Shown here one piece after another: positions 53,738 through 61,682 of a stretch of DNA of 64,000 nt. Position 1 is the stretch's first letter. Every line of letters begins with the position of its first letter. The notes below the pieces were generated by a model. It was not told the DNA's origin and made no database searches. It saw only the letters and a list, made by a program, of their open reading frames with translations. Source of the DNA: JBBSBL01 sp963735885 (lineage in GTDB: Bacteria; Actinomycetota; Thermoleophilia; Solirubrobacterales; Solirubrobacteraceae); NCBI GenBank assembly GCA_963735885.1, contig CAVTMP010000003.1:1-64000 (forward strand). Reading direction: 5' to 3'. The position numbers and the translations under genes are program-made.

Positions 53738-55009
53738 ATGGGCAAGGTGGTCAAGCTCGAGGCCCCGGTCGAGAAGCGTCGCCGGGCCGCGGGTGCGAAC
53801 CGGTCGACCGGCCGGCGACGGGCGCGCTCGAAGACGGCGCTCGTGCTCGGCGGCGGCGGGTTCACCGGTGGCGTGTACGAGATCGGCGCGCTGCGCGCCC
53901 TCGACCTCCTCTCGGTCAACCGGACGGTCAACCAGTTCGACGTCTACGTCGGCACCAGCGCGGGCTCGTTCGTGGCGGCGCTCACCTCGAACGGCATCAC
54001 GCCCGAGGAGATGATGCGGGTCGTCTCCCAGCAGGTGCCGACGCCGTTCCGCGACATCGACGTCGGCACCCTCCTGCGCCCGAACTGGAAGGAGTTCGTC
54101 ACCAAGGGCGTCGTGATGCCGCTGCGCATCGCCTCGCTGGTCCGCGACGTCGCGACGAACCTCGGCGCGCTCTCGGCCATGGACCTCGTGATCGGCCTCG
54201 CGGAGACCCTCCCCTCCGGCATGTACAGCGGCTCCGGGGTGGAGGGCTACGTGCGCCAGGTCCTCTCCGACCCGGACCGGACCGACGACTTCCGCCAGCT
54301 CGACAGCGAGCTCTACCTCGCCGCGACCGACCTCGACACGTGCGAGCGCATCGTCTGCGGCGCCGAGGGCTGGGACGACGTCCCGATCTCCACGGCCGTC
54401 CGGGCCTCGACGGCCCTGCCGATGGTCTACAAGCCGGTCGCCGTGAAGGGCCGGGAGCTGGTGGACGGGGGCATCGTCTCGACCACGAACGTCGACATCG
54501 CCGTCGAGGCGGGAGCGAAGTTCATCGTCGTCGTCAACCCGCTCGTGCCCTACGTCAACGACCTCGATCGCCAGGACTCGGGGGCGGACGGGCGCCGGCG
54601 GATCTCGTCGATGGGGTTCCCGCAGATCGGCTACCAGACCTTCAAGCTGCTCGCCTATCAGCGCCTGCACGAGCTCGCCCGCCAGTGGGAGTCGCGCTAC
54701 CCGGGCGTGGACATCGTCCTGATCGAGCCCGAGCCCGACGACGAGCTCATGTTCCAGACGAGCGTCATGAACTTCACCTCGCGGATCGACATCGCGCGGC
54801 ACGGGTTCCAGTCGGTGACGCTGAAGCTCGCCGAGGACTACGACCAGTTCAAGGAGGTCGCCGCCCGCCACGGCATCGAGATCTCCGCGACCCGTGTGCG
54901 CAAGGTCGTCAAGCACTTCGCGGCCGAGCGCGAGAAGACCCGCGCGTGGCGGAAGATCCTCGAGCAGACGACCTCGACGCTCCTGCGGCAGTCCGCGCAG
55001 GAGAGCTGA
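53738..55009 (+). CDS. Patatin-like phospholipase family protein
   Basis: A 423-residue serine acyl hydrolase. The oxyanion motif is LVLGGGGFTGGVYEIGALRA, the nucleophile motif is GTSAGSF and the catalytic Asp lies in LVDGGIVSTTNVD. A Lys/Arg-rich N-terminus of about 33 residues precedes the domain and has no signal peptide. The C-terminal 130 residues are charged and helical. It acts on phospholipids or other acyl esters, with unknown specificity. Its TGA overlaps a CTG that probably starts the next gene. Confidence 0.9.
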   Translation: MGKVVKLEAPVEKRRRAAGANRSTGRRRARSKTALVLGGGGFTGGVYEIGALRALDLLSVNRTVNQFDVYVGTSAGSFVAALTSNGITPEEMMRVVSQQVPTPFRDIDVGTLLRPNWKEFVTKGVVMPLRIASLVRDVATNLGALSAMDLVIGLAETLPSGMYSGSGVEGYVRQVLSDPDRTDDFRQLDSELYLAATDLDTCERIVCGAEGWDDVPISTAVRASTALPMVYKPVAVKGRELVDGGIVSTTNVDIAVEAGAKFIVVVNPLVPYVNDLDRQDSGADGRRRISSMGFPQIGYQTFKLLAYQRLHELARQWESRYPGVDIVLIEPEPDDELMFQTSVMNFTSRIDIARHGFQSVTLKLAEDYDQFKEVAARHGIEISATRVRKVVKHFAAEREKTRAWRKILEQTTSTLLRQSAQES

Positions 55010-56007
55010 TCCGCGGCGCGGCGCGCCGGGCCCGGGCTCCGGGGGCGCTGGTCGCCCTGGCGGTGCCGGCGTCGCTCGCCGCCGGCTGCGGTGAGGCCCC
55101 GCGGGATGCCGGGTCGCCGCCGGCCGCGATCCGCCCCCCGGGCGCGGCCGCCGGTCCCGCGCTCTGCGGGGTGCTGCGCCGCACCGTCGCCGGCCGCGTG
55201 CCGACGCCGCCCGCGCGCGAGCTGTCCGGTCTCGCGGTCTCGCGGGTCCAGCGCGGGGTGCTGTGGAGCCACAACGACTCGGGCGACTCCCCGCGCCTGT
55301 TCGCCCTGCGGCCCGACGCGAGCGTCGCCGCCGAGGTCACGCTCGCGGACGCCGGGGCGACCGACTGGGAGGACGTGGCCGTCGGTCCCGCGCGCGACCG
55401 CGCCGGCAGCTTCCTGTGGGCGGGAGACATCGGCTCGGGCGGCGGCCGACGCGACACCGTCCAGGTCTACCGGCTGCCGGAGCCCCGGCTCGCCGAGCTC
55501 GGGGGAGGCGCCCGCGGCCCGGCGGTGACGACGACGCGCCCCGCCGAGCGGATCACGCTGCGCTGGCCCGCCGGCCCGCGCGACGCCGAGGCGCTGCTCA
55601 TCGACCCGGTCGGCCGCGACATCGTGATCGTCACGAAGGCCGACGACCTGCGCGGCCGGGCCGAGGTCTACGCCGCGCCGGCGGCGGTCCCCGCGTCGGG
55701 CGAGGTCGCGCTGCGGCGGATCGCGCGGCTCGAGCTCGGGCCGGCCGCGCTCGTGACCGCCGCGGACAGCTCGGCGTCGGGCGCGATCATGGCGCTGCGG
55801 ACCTACGGCGGGGTGGCGATGTGGGCCCGTCGCGGGCGCGAGCCGCTGGGGCGCACGCTGCGCCGGCGCCCGTGCGGGCCGGCCGACCCGCTCGCGGCCG
55901 AGCCGCAGGGGGAGGCGCTCGCGCTGTTCCCCGACGGGCGCGGCATGTGGACGGTGAGCGAGGGCGAGCGCCCGGCGCTCTACCGCTACGCGGCGCGCGG
56001 CGACTGA
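55006..56007 (+). CDS. Putative lipoprotein, apparent CTG start
   Basis: An exported protein of about 333 residues. Arg-rich residues, then APGALVALAVPASLAAGC, form a lipoprotein signal with the lipobox LAAGC. No ATG, GTG or TTG lies at a usable place, since the only GTG is inside the hydrophobic core. The CTG at 55006 overlaps the previous TGA (CTGA), matching the ATGA/GTGA coupling seen throughout. The mature part contains VLWSHNDSGDSPRLFALRPD, DWEDVAVGP and DAEALLIDPV, a pattern like beta-propeller or SdiA-regulated-type surface proteins. Function is unknown. Confidence 0.7.
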   Translation: MIRGAARRARAPGALVALAVPASLAAGCGEAPRDAGSPPAAIRPPGAAAGPALCGVLRRTVAGRVPTPPARELSGLAVSRVQRGVLWSHNDSGDSPRLFALRPDASVAAEVTLADAGATDWEDVAVGPARDRAGSFLWAGDIGSGGGRRDTVQVYRLPEPRLAELGGGARGPAVTTTRPAERITLRWPAGPRDAEALLIDPVGRDIVIVTKADDLRGRAEVYAAPAAVPASGEVALRRIARLELGPAALVTAADSSASGAIMALRTYGGVAMWARRGREPLGRTLRRRPCGPADPLAAEPQGEALALFPDGRGMWTVSEGERPALYRYAARGD

Positions 56008-57113
56008 GCCGCGGCGCGGCCGAGCGCCTCGAGCAGGCGGTCGGTGGCGCCCGGCAGGCCCGGGATCGTCACCCGCACCCGCTCCTCGTCCCCCACCGCG
56101 AGGCCCGGGTGCACGAGGACGCCGGCGGCGCGGAGCCGGCCGGCGAGCTCGCCGCCCGCGGTGCCGGGGAGCCGCAGCCAGAGGACGTTGGCCTGGCTGG
56201 CCGGCGCGTCGAAGGGCAACTCGTGCAGGGCGGCCTCGAGCCGAGCGCGCTGGCGGCCGATCGTCGCCCGGCGCCCGGCCACCTGGCCCTCGAGCTTGCG
56301 GACGGCGTCGAGCGCACCCGCCTGGGTCGGCGAGCTGACGCCGAGCGGCGGCGCGAGACCGGCGAGCAGGCCCTCGGAGCCCGGGCCGCCCAGCGCCCAG
56401 CCGCAGCGCAGCCCCGCGAGCCCGTAGGCCTTCGAGAGCGTGCGGACGAGCAGGAGGCGCGGGTGGTCGTCCAGCAGGTCGAGCGTCGCGGCCGTGGGCT
56501 CCTCGGCGACGTAGTCCACGAGCGCCTCGTCGAGCACCACCGCCACGCGGTCGGGGAGCGCGTCGAGCAGCCGGCGCACCTCCCCCGCGGCGAGCCGCTC
56601 GCCCGTCGGGTCGTTGGGGTTGCACAGGACGAGAAGCCGGGTGTCGGCGTTCACCGCCGCGAGCAGCCGCTCGACGGCGAAGCCGCCCTCCACCGGGACG
56701 GCCCGCGCCCGGGCCGCGCGCGCGGCGAGCGGGTAGAGGGGATAGGAGGGCCACGGCGTGATCACCTCTTCGCCCGGCCCGGCGAGCGCCGACACGGCCG
56801 CCGCGATGAGCTGCGCCGCGCCCGCCCCGACCACCACGCGATCGGCCTCGAGCCCGCACCGGCGCCCGATCTCCCGGCGCAGCGGCTCGGCGGTGGGATC
56901 CGGGTGCTCGTTGAGGTTGCGCCGGGCGGCGAAGGTCACGGCGGCGACGACGTCCGGATGCGGCAGCTCCGGCCAGGTCGTGTGGCGCAGGTCGAGCGGC
57001 TCGACCCGGGCGAGCACGCGCATGCGCTCCTCCTCCGCGCGGCGGCGAAGCTCGGCCGAGACCTCCTCGTCGGTCAGTCCCGAGAACTGGCGGTAGTAGT
57101 CCAGCAGACCCAT
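55986..57113 (-). CDS. Class I/II PLP aminotransferase, histidinol-phosphate aminotransferase-like
   Basis: A 375-residue fold-type I aminotransferase. VVVGAGAAQLIAAAVSALAG is the cofactor phosphate region, LLVLCNPNDPTGERLAAGEV holds the Asn-Pro-Asn motif, VVLDEALVDYV the Asp, and LVRTLSKAYGLAGLRCGWAL the Schiff-base Lys. It resembles HisC/CobD-type enzymes. A charged N-terminal stretch (LLDYYRQFSGLTDEEVSAEL) precedes the core. No histidine-pathway genes are nearby, so the substrate is open. It overlaps the lipoprotein gene tail to tail by 22 bases. Confidence 0.85.
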   Translation of the reverse strand: MGLLDYYRQFSGLTDEEVSAELRRRAEEERMRVLARVEPLDLRHTTWPELPHPDVVAAVTFAARRNLNEHPDPTAEPLRREIGRRCGLEADRVVVGAGAAQLIAAAVSALAGPGEEVITPWPSYPLYPLAARAARARAVPVEGGFAVERLLAAVNADTRLLVLCNPNDPTGERLAAGEVRRLLDALPDRVAVVLDEALVDYVAEEPTAATLDLLDDHPRLLLVRTLSKAYGLAGLRCGWALGGPGSEGLLAGLAPPLGVSSPTQAGALDAVRKLEGQVAGRRATIGRQRARLEAALHELPFDAPASQANVLWLRLPGTAGGELAGRLRAAGVLVHPGLAVGDEERVRVTIPGLPGATDRLLEALGRAAAQSPRAA

Positions 57114-57131
57114 GACGCTCGCCGAGGTGGG

Positions 57132-57608
57132 CTAGAAGTGGATGCCCACCGGCGCGATCTCCGCGCCGCTGAACAGCACGAACCAGATCCCGAAGCCGAT
57201 CGCGCCGACCGCGCAGGTCGCGGCGAACATCCGGCCGATGACCCCCGTCCGCTGGTCGTGCCCGGCCGCGCGGCGGACCAGGATCCACAGCCGATCCAGC
57301 TGCTTGAGCACGACGAGGCCGAGCAGGAGCGCGCCGAGGATGAGCAGGAAGGCCGCGAGGATCCCCGCGCCCGCGCTGCCCGTCCAGTACTGCACCCGCG
57401 AGCCGAGCCACAGCCCGGCGAGCGGGATCGGGCCCCAGAAGCTCAGGTTGATCACGGCCATGAGCACGAGGATCGCCCCGGCGAGCACGCCGTCGAGGCG
57501 GCGCCGGCCGTCCGACCCGCGCGCCGGGAGCGCGCGGTAGCGCACCGGGCGGGTGCCGGGTCGGCGGCCGACGAAGAGGCCCCCGGTGTCGGTGGGATCG
57601 GTGCGCAC
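57132..57608 (-). CDS. Small membrane protein of unknown function
   Basis: A protein of about 158 residues from a GTG at 57608. Three hydrophobic segments are visible: LAGAILVLMAVINLSFWGPI, then AGILAAFLLILGALLLGLVV and ATCAVGAIGFGIWFVLFSGA. The N-terminal 45 residues are polar and Arg-rich. No family is recognised. It lies 23 bases after the acyl-CoA ligase gene on the same strand and may share its transcript. Confidence 0.6.
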   Translation of the reverse strand: MRTDPTDTGGLFVGRRPGTRPVRYRALPARGSDGRRRLDGVLAGAILVLMAVINLSFWGPIPLAGLWLGSRVQYWTGSAGAGILAAFLLILGALLLGLVVLKQLDRLWILVRRAAGHDQRTGVIGRMFAATCAVGAIGFGIWFVLFSGAEIAPVGIHF

Positions 57609-57631
57609 GCCGCGTGGCGCCCCCGGGGCGC

Positions 57632-59416
57632 TCAGCCTCCGTAGAGCTCGTCGAAGCGGCCGGCGTAGCGCTCGTTGATCACGTTGCGCTTCACCTTGAG
57701 CGTCGGCGTGAGCTCGCCGGTCTCCTGGGAGAGGTCGTGGTCGAGGATGAAGAACTTCTTCACCTGCTCGACCTGCGCGTACTTGGCGTTCGCCGTGTCC
57801 ATCGCGTCCTGGACGAGGGCGAGGACCTTCGGCTCGGTCGCGAGCTGGGCGATGCTCGTGGGCAGGCCCTGCGCCTCGGCCCACGGCACGATCTCCTCCT
57901 CGTCGAGCGTGATCAGCATCACCGGGAACGGCCGTCGATCGCCGTGCATGACGGCCTGGGAGACCCACCGGTTCTGCTTGAGGTCGTTCTCCAGGTTGGC
58001 CGGCGTGAGGTTCTTCCCGCCCGCGGTGATGATGATGTCCTTCTTGCGCCCGGTGATCGACAGGTACCCGTCCGCGTCGAGTGATCCGACATCGCCGGTG
58101 TGGAGCCAGTCGTCCACCACGGCGCCGAACGACGCGTCGTCGTTGCGGTAGTAGCCGTGGAAGATGTTGGCGCCCTTGATCAGCACCTCCCCGTCGTCGG
58201 CGATCTTCACCTCGACGCCGGGGAGCGCGCGCCCGACCGTGCCGAACTTGTGCTCCTGGATCGTCGAGTACGTCGCCACGGTGGCCGTCTCGGTCATCCC
58301 GTAGCCCTCCAGGACCGGCACGCCGCAGGCCCAGAAGAACTCGAGGATGTCCTTGGCGATCGGCGCCGCGCCCGTCACGGCCTGGGTCATCTGGCCGCCG
58401 AACACCGCGCGCACGTTCTTGAAGAGCTTCTCCTCGGCCGCGGCGAACGGCGCCCGCAGCTCCTCGGGAACGGGCTGGCCGGCGGTCTCGAGGTTGCGGA
58501 CCCGCGTGCCGAGGGCGACGGCCGCGGCGAGCTCGTCGGGATCCGCCGCGGCGGTGACCAGCGTGTAGATCTTCTCGAAGATCCGCGGCACCGACGGGAA
58601 GTAGGTCGGCCTGACCTCGCCGAGCTCGGGCACGATCTTCTGCGGGTCGCCGCTCCAGTAGGCGATGGTGGAGCCGACGTCGAAGGACAGCAGCTGGATG
58701 AGCAGCGCGAAGGCGTGGGCGAGCGGGAGGAAGAGGTAGACGGTCTCCTCGCCCACGAGGACGTCGAGCGAGAGGCACATGTCCAGCACCGACCGGTAGT
58801 TCCCGTGCGTGAGCACGCAGCCCTTCGGCGGGCCGGTGGTGCCCGAGGTGTAGATGAACGTGTACGGGTCGTCCGGCGTGACCGCCTCGGCGCGGGCGCG
58901 CAGCGCGGCGGGATCGCCGGCGCGCCCGCGCTCGCGCAGCGCGTCCAGGGTGACCGCGTCGCCGTCCTCGCCGTCGATGATCACGATGTGGCGCAGCTGG
59001 GGCAGCCGGTCGGCGACCTCGCGGATCTTCGCGACCTGGGAGGCGTCCTCGCAGACGACCGCGACCGTCTCGGAGTTGCCGACGACCCACTCGCACTCCT
59101 CGGGCGAGTTCGTCGGGTAGATCGGCACGACGACCGCGCCGATGCTCGCGATCGCGAAGTCGACCAAGGTCCACCCGGGCCGGGTGTTGCAGAGGATGGC
59201 GACCCGCTCGCCGGGGGCGATGCCGAGGTCCATCAGCCCGAGGCCGATCTCGGTGACGGCCTCGCCGACCTCGCGGGTCGTGACGTCCCGCCACTCCCCG
59301 TCGACCTTGTGCCGGATCGCGATCTTGTCCGGTCGCTGCTCCGCCGCGCGCAGGAGCAGGTCGGCGATCGTCTTCGAGCCCGTAGACCTGCTCGCCGGGC
59401 TGGTGGTGGCCTGCAT
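57632..59416 (-). CDS. Long-chain fatty-acid-CoA ligase (AMP-binding, FAA1/COG1022 type)
   Basis: A 594-residue adenylate-forming enzyme that activates fatty acids with ATP and CoA. The phosphate loop is TFIYTSGTTGPPKGCVLTHG, the A5 motif YGMTETATVATYS, and the A8/A10 region DWLHTGDVGSLDADGYLSIT with GRKKDIIITAGGKNLTP. The length fits the membrane-associated long-chain type (COG1022). ATG 59416 gives the normal N-terminal IADLLLRAAEQRPDKIAIRH. The chain length preference is unknown. Confidence 0.93.
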   Translation of the reverse strand: MQATTSPASRSTGSKTIADLLLRAAEQRPDKIAIRHKVDGEWRDVTTREVGEAVTEIGLGLMDLGIAPGERVAILCNTRPGWTLVDFAIASIGAVVVPIYPTNSPEECEWVVGNSETVAVVCEDASQVAKIREVADRLPQLRHIVIIDGEDGDAVTLDALRERGRAGDPAALRARAEAVTPDDPYTFIYTSGTTGPPKGCVLTHGNYRSVLDMCLSLDVLVGEETVYLFLPLAHAFALLIQLLSFDVGSTIAYWSGDPQKIVPELGEVRPTYFPSVPRIFEKIYTLVTAAADPDELAAAVALGTRVRNLETAGQPVPEELRAPFAAAEEKLFKNVRAVFGGQMTQAVTGAAPIAKDILEFFWACGVPVLEGYGMTETATVATYSTIQEHKFGTVGRALPGVEVKIADDGEVLIKGANIFHGYYRNDDASFGAVVDDWLHTGDVGSLDADGYLSITGRKKDIIITAGGKNLTPANLENDLKQNRWVSQAVMHGDRRPFPVMLITLDEEEIVPWAEAQGLPTSIAQLATEPKVLALVQDAMDTANAKYAQVEQVKKFFILDHDLSQETGELTPTLKVKRNVINERYAGRFDELYGG

Positions 59417-59520
59417 TCGGCGTCTGCCTCCCTCGGTGTGGATCCCTCGGGGGCCGATTCTATTGCCCGCGCGAAGCGGGCCCGCTCAGTTCGCCGGCCT
59501 CCCCGCGCGCCGGCGAGGAC

Positions 59521-59703
59521 CTACGAGCTCGTCGCGGCGGGGTGCGGGGAGGCGCCCTGCTGCTCGAGGTTGATCATGAAGAGCGTCTTGTCGATGCGGC
59601 CGTTGTAGATGGGGACGTTCATCTCGACGCACTTGGCGATCACGTCGCGTCGCTCCAGGCCGGATTCGCGGGCGAGCTCCGTGGGCGTCAGGTGGATGGC
59701 CAT
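59521..59703 (-). CDS. Small putative DNA/RNA-binding protein, HTH-like
   Basis: A 60-residue protein from the ATG at 59703, which has a strong GAGGAGGGG upstream. A longer 83-residue start at 59772 is less likely. MAIHLTPTELARESGLERRD, then VIAKCVEMNVPIYNGRIDKT, suggests a short helix-turn-helix similar to the N-terminal module of IF-2. Its role is unknown. A TATACAT box lies on the same strand around 59743-59752, a plausible -10. Confidence 0.6.
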   Translation of the reverse strand: MAIHLTPTELARESGLERRDVIAKCVEMNVPIYNGRIDKTLFMINLEQQGASPHPAATSS

Positions 59704-59844
59704 CGATGCGTCCCCTCCTCGGGTCGATTGCGCGCTCGGGACGTATGTATATCGGCTCGTGCGGACGGCCACAACGCGGCGATCGGCGGGGTCCGGACGG
59801 AATGGCCGCGTGCCGCCGTCGGAAGGACGCCGATCGTCCGGGGA

Positions 59845-60612
59845 TCAGACCGGGTTGGGGAGGTCGATCCAGTGGTGGGCGAGGCCGAACCGCTCGGCGA
59901 GCAGATCGCCGAGGCGCCGGACGCCGAAGGTCTCCGTCGCGTAGTGCCCGGCGGCGTAGAAGTGGAGCCCGCCCTCGCGCGCGTCGGCCATCACGTGCTC
60001 GGCCGGCTCGCCGGTCAGGTAGGCGTCGAGGCCGGCGCGCGCCGCGTCCGCGACGAGGTCGTCGGCGGCGCCCGAGACGATGCCGATGGTCCGGACGGGG
60101 TCCGGTCCGGAGGGGAAGACGAGCGGGTCGCGGGCGGTGAGCTCCCGCACCCGGGCGGTGAGCTCGGCGGGCGCGATGCCGTCGCCGGGGAACCGTCCGG
60201 CCACGCCGATCGGGCGGCCGCGGTGCTCACCGAAGGGCGTCATGTCCTCGACGCCGAGCCCGGCGGCGAGCAGCGCGTTGTTCCCGTGCTCGGGGTGCGC
60301 GTCGAGCGGCAGGTGGTAGGCGGCCAGCGCGAGATCGCCGGCGAGCAGCGCGCGCAGGCGCGCGGCCTGGACGGCGTCGATCCGGCGGGGGTGGAAGTCC
60401 CACAGGATCCCGTGGTGGACGAGGACGAGCTCGCAGCCGAGCGCCGCCGCGCGCTCGAAGAGCTCGAGCTGGCCGGAGACCCCGGTCGCCACGGCGGTCA
60501 CGCCGCCGCTCGCGCCGGGCACCTGGAGCCCGTTCGGCCCGTAGTCCTCGAATCCGCCGGGCTCGAGCAGGCCGTCGAGGTGGGCGAGGATGTCGTCGAG
60601 CGCCGTGGCCAC
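59845..60612 (-). CDS. NIF3-family (DUF34) metal-binding protein
   Basis: A 255-residue protein of the Nif3/YqfO type, with two metal-binding halves. DYGPNGLQVPGASGGVTAVA, LVLVHHGILWDFH with the paired His, YHLPLDAHPEHGNNALLA and the C-terminal YAAGHYATETFGVRRLGDLL are conserved. Biochemical function is unsettled, and GTP cyclohydrolase-type annotations are not well supported. GTG 60612 is chosen. A TAGCTT element about 12 bases before it on this strand suggests leaderless transcription. Confidence 0.88.
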   Translation of the reverse strand: MATALDDILAHLDGLLEPGGFEDYGPNGLQVPGASGGVTAVATGVSGQLELFERAAALGCELVLVHHGILWDFHPRRIDAVQAARLRALLAGDLALAAYHLPLDAHPEHGNNALLAAGLGVEDMTPFGEHRGRPIGVAGRFPGDGIAPAELTARVRELTARDPLVFPSGPDPVRTIGIVSGAADDLVADAARAGLDAYLTGEPAEHVMADAREGGLHFYAAGHYATETFGVRRLGDLLAERFGLAHHWIDLPNPV

Positions 60613-60660
60613 GGTCGGCGGCCAAGCTAGCAGCGGCGCCCGCTCGTTAGGGTGCGCGGC

Positions 60661-60900
60661 GTGGCGGACGACACGGCCGCGTTCCTCGCCTCGCTCATGG
60701 ACACGCGCCTGTACTCGATGGGCGCGTACTTCTGCGACCGCCACCCGGACCTCGTCGACGACGTCATCGCCGAGGCCGACGACATCGAGGCCGAGGGCCT
60801 CGAGCGCTACGCGGACCGGGAGGGGCTCGGCGTGGACACCGTGTTCCAGACGTTGCTGACCGGGTTGGCGGTGCGGTACTTCAAGGCCGTGGCGGGCTGA
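60661..60900 (+). CDS. Small conserved-looking protein of unknown function
   Basis: A 79-residue protein from GTG 60661, or 82 from GTG 60652. It is acidic and probably helical (ADDTAAFLASLMDTRLYSMG and AYFCDRHPDLVDDVIAEADD). A TAGGGT at 60648-60653 is a possible -10 that would make it leaderless from 60661. No family is recognised. It is divergent from the NIF3 gene. Confidence 0.6.
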   Translation: MADDTAAFLASLMDTRLYSMGAYFCDRHPDLVDDVIAEADDIEAEGLERYADREGLGVDTVFQTLLTGLAVRYFKAVAG

Positions 60901-60956
60901 GGCGGGCACCACGCCGGCGACGTGGCGGCGCTCCTCGGCGCCCGGCCGCCCCGTGC

Positions 60957-60962
60957 CATACT
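60957..60962 (+). promoter_or_regulatory. Putative -10 element (CATACT) of the tRNA gene
   Basis: CATACT lies 11 bases before the mature tRNA 5' end. Confidence 0.35.
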
Positions 60963-60972
60963 GGATCGCCTT

Positions 60973-61046
60973 CGGGGCGTGGCGCAGCCTGGTAGCGCGC
61001 ACCGTTCGGGTCGGTGAGGTCCCCGGTTCAAATCCGGGCGCCCCGA
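60973..61046 (+). tRNA. tRNA-Pro, anticodon CGG
   Basis: The acceptor CGGGGCG pairs with CGCCCCG (61039-61045), with A as discriminator base. The D arm is GCGCAGCCTGGTAGCGC. The anticodon stem CACCG/CGGTG holds the loop TTCGGGT, giving CGG, which reads CCG. The T arm is CCCGG-TTCAAAT-CCGGG. Length is 74 with no encoded CCA. All arms are intact. Confidence 0.96.
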
Positions 61047-61320
61047 TGTCGCCGGGGGCTCGGCGCCCGATCAGGTCGCCCAGGGCGCTCCAGCTCGCAG
61101 GCAGGGTCAGGCGGGCCGACACCACGCGCGGCACGGATCTTCACCGCCCGGTGTTCCGGGGTGGGGTGCGCAGGTCGGGCGCGACGATCGGCACCGAAGC
61201 GCCGGCCAGCACCTCGGCCTCAGCTGTCGCCGTGGGCCACAGGATGGGCAATCCATGTCGAGCCGGAACGAAGGCCGGTCGAGAGGCCGGCCGCGGAGAG
61301 GAGCGCCGGGCGACCGCTCC
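61047..61320. other. 274-base region without a supported gene
   Basis: No convincing gene is seen. A minus-strand open frame (61107-61328) includes a CPSCG stretch but no family pattern and no ribosome-binding site. The GGCCGGTCGAGAGGCCGGCC sequence near 61270 can form a short hairpin after the csoR stop and might terminate it. Confidence 0.4.
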
Positions 61321-61623
61321 CTACCCACGGCGCATGAGGCGCCCGACCGTGGCCATGAGCTCGTCGGCCCGCTCCGTGCGCACGTCCTCGTCGCGGGCCT
61401 CCATCACGCAGTGCCGGGCGTGATCGTCGAGCAGGCCGAGCGCCACCTTGTCGAGCGCGGCCTGCACGGCGGAGATCTGCGTGAGCACGTCGATGCAGTA
61501 GCGCTCGTCGGCGACCATCCGCTCGATGCCGCCCACCTGCCCCTGGATCCGGCGCAGGCGGAGGGCGATCTGCTCCTTCGACGCGGCGTAGCCGCGGGTC
61601 TCGGCGGTCGGCATGGGCGGCAC
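61321..61623 (-). CDS. csoR: CsoR-family copper-type transcriptional repressor
   Basis: A repressor of about 97-100 residues (GTG 61623 or ATG 61614). It is an all-helical protein with LRRIQGQVGGIERMVADERY, then CIDVLTQISAVQAALDKVAL and DDHARHCVMEA. The Cys in RYCIDV and the His-x3-Cys in HARHC form the C-H-C ligand set of copper-sensing CsoR, rather than the nickel RcnR or formaldehyde FrmR sets. It is divergent from the permease-YHS gene, and an operator lies between them. Confidence 0.92.
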   Translation of the reverse strand: MPPMPTAETRGYAASKEQIALRLRRIQGQVGGIERMVADERYCIDVLTQISAVQAALDKVALGLLDDHARHCVMEARDEDVRTERADELMATVGRLMRRG

Positions 61624-61631
61624 GCTACCAC

Positions 61632-61648
61632 ATACCCCCTGGGGGCAT
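61632..61648. promoter_or_regulatory. CsoR operator palindrome
   Basis: ATACCCCCTGGGGGCAT is a near-perfect palindrome with the C/G-tract core typical of CsoR/RcnR operators. It lies between the divergent csoR and permease genes. It is next to a GATATC -10-like box (61651-61656) for the permease and overlaps the csoR promoter side, so one repressor could control both. Confidence 0.8.
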
Positions 61649-61682
61649 CTGATATCGTCGCGGACATGGCCCGGGCAGACCG

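Noticed and set aside
61107..61328. Minus-strand frame with a CPSCG stretch, considered as a small metal-binding protein next to csoR.
   Set aside because: It lacks the rest of any heavy-metal-associated domain, has no ribosome-binding site and overlaps the csoR 3' end region with arbitrary composition.
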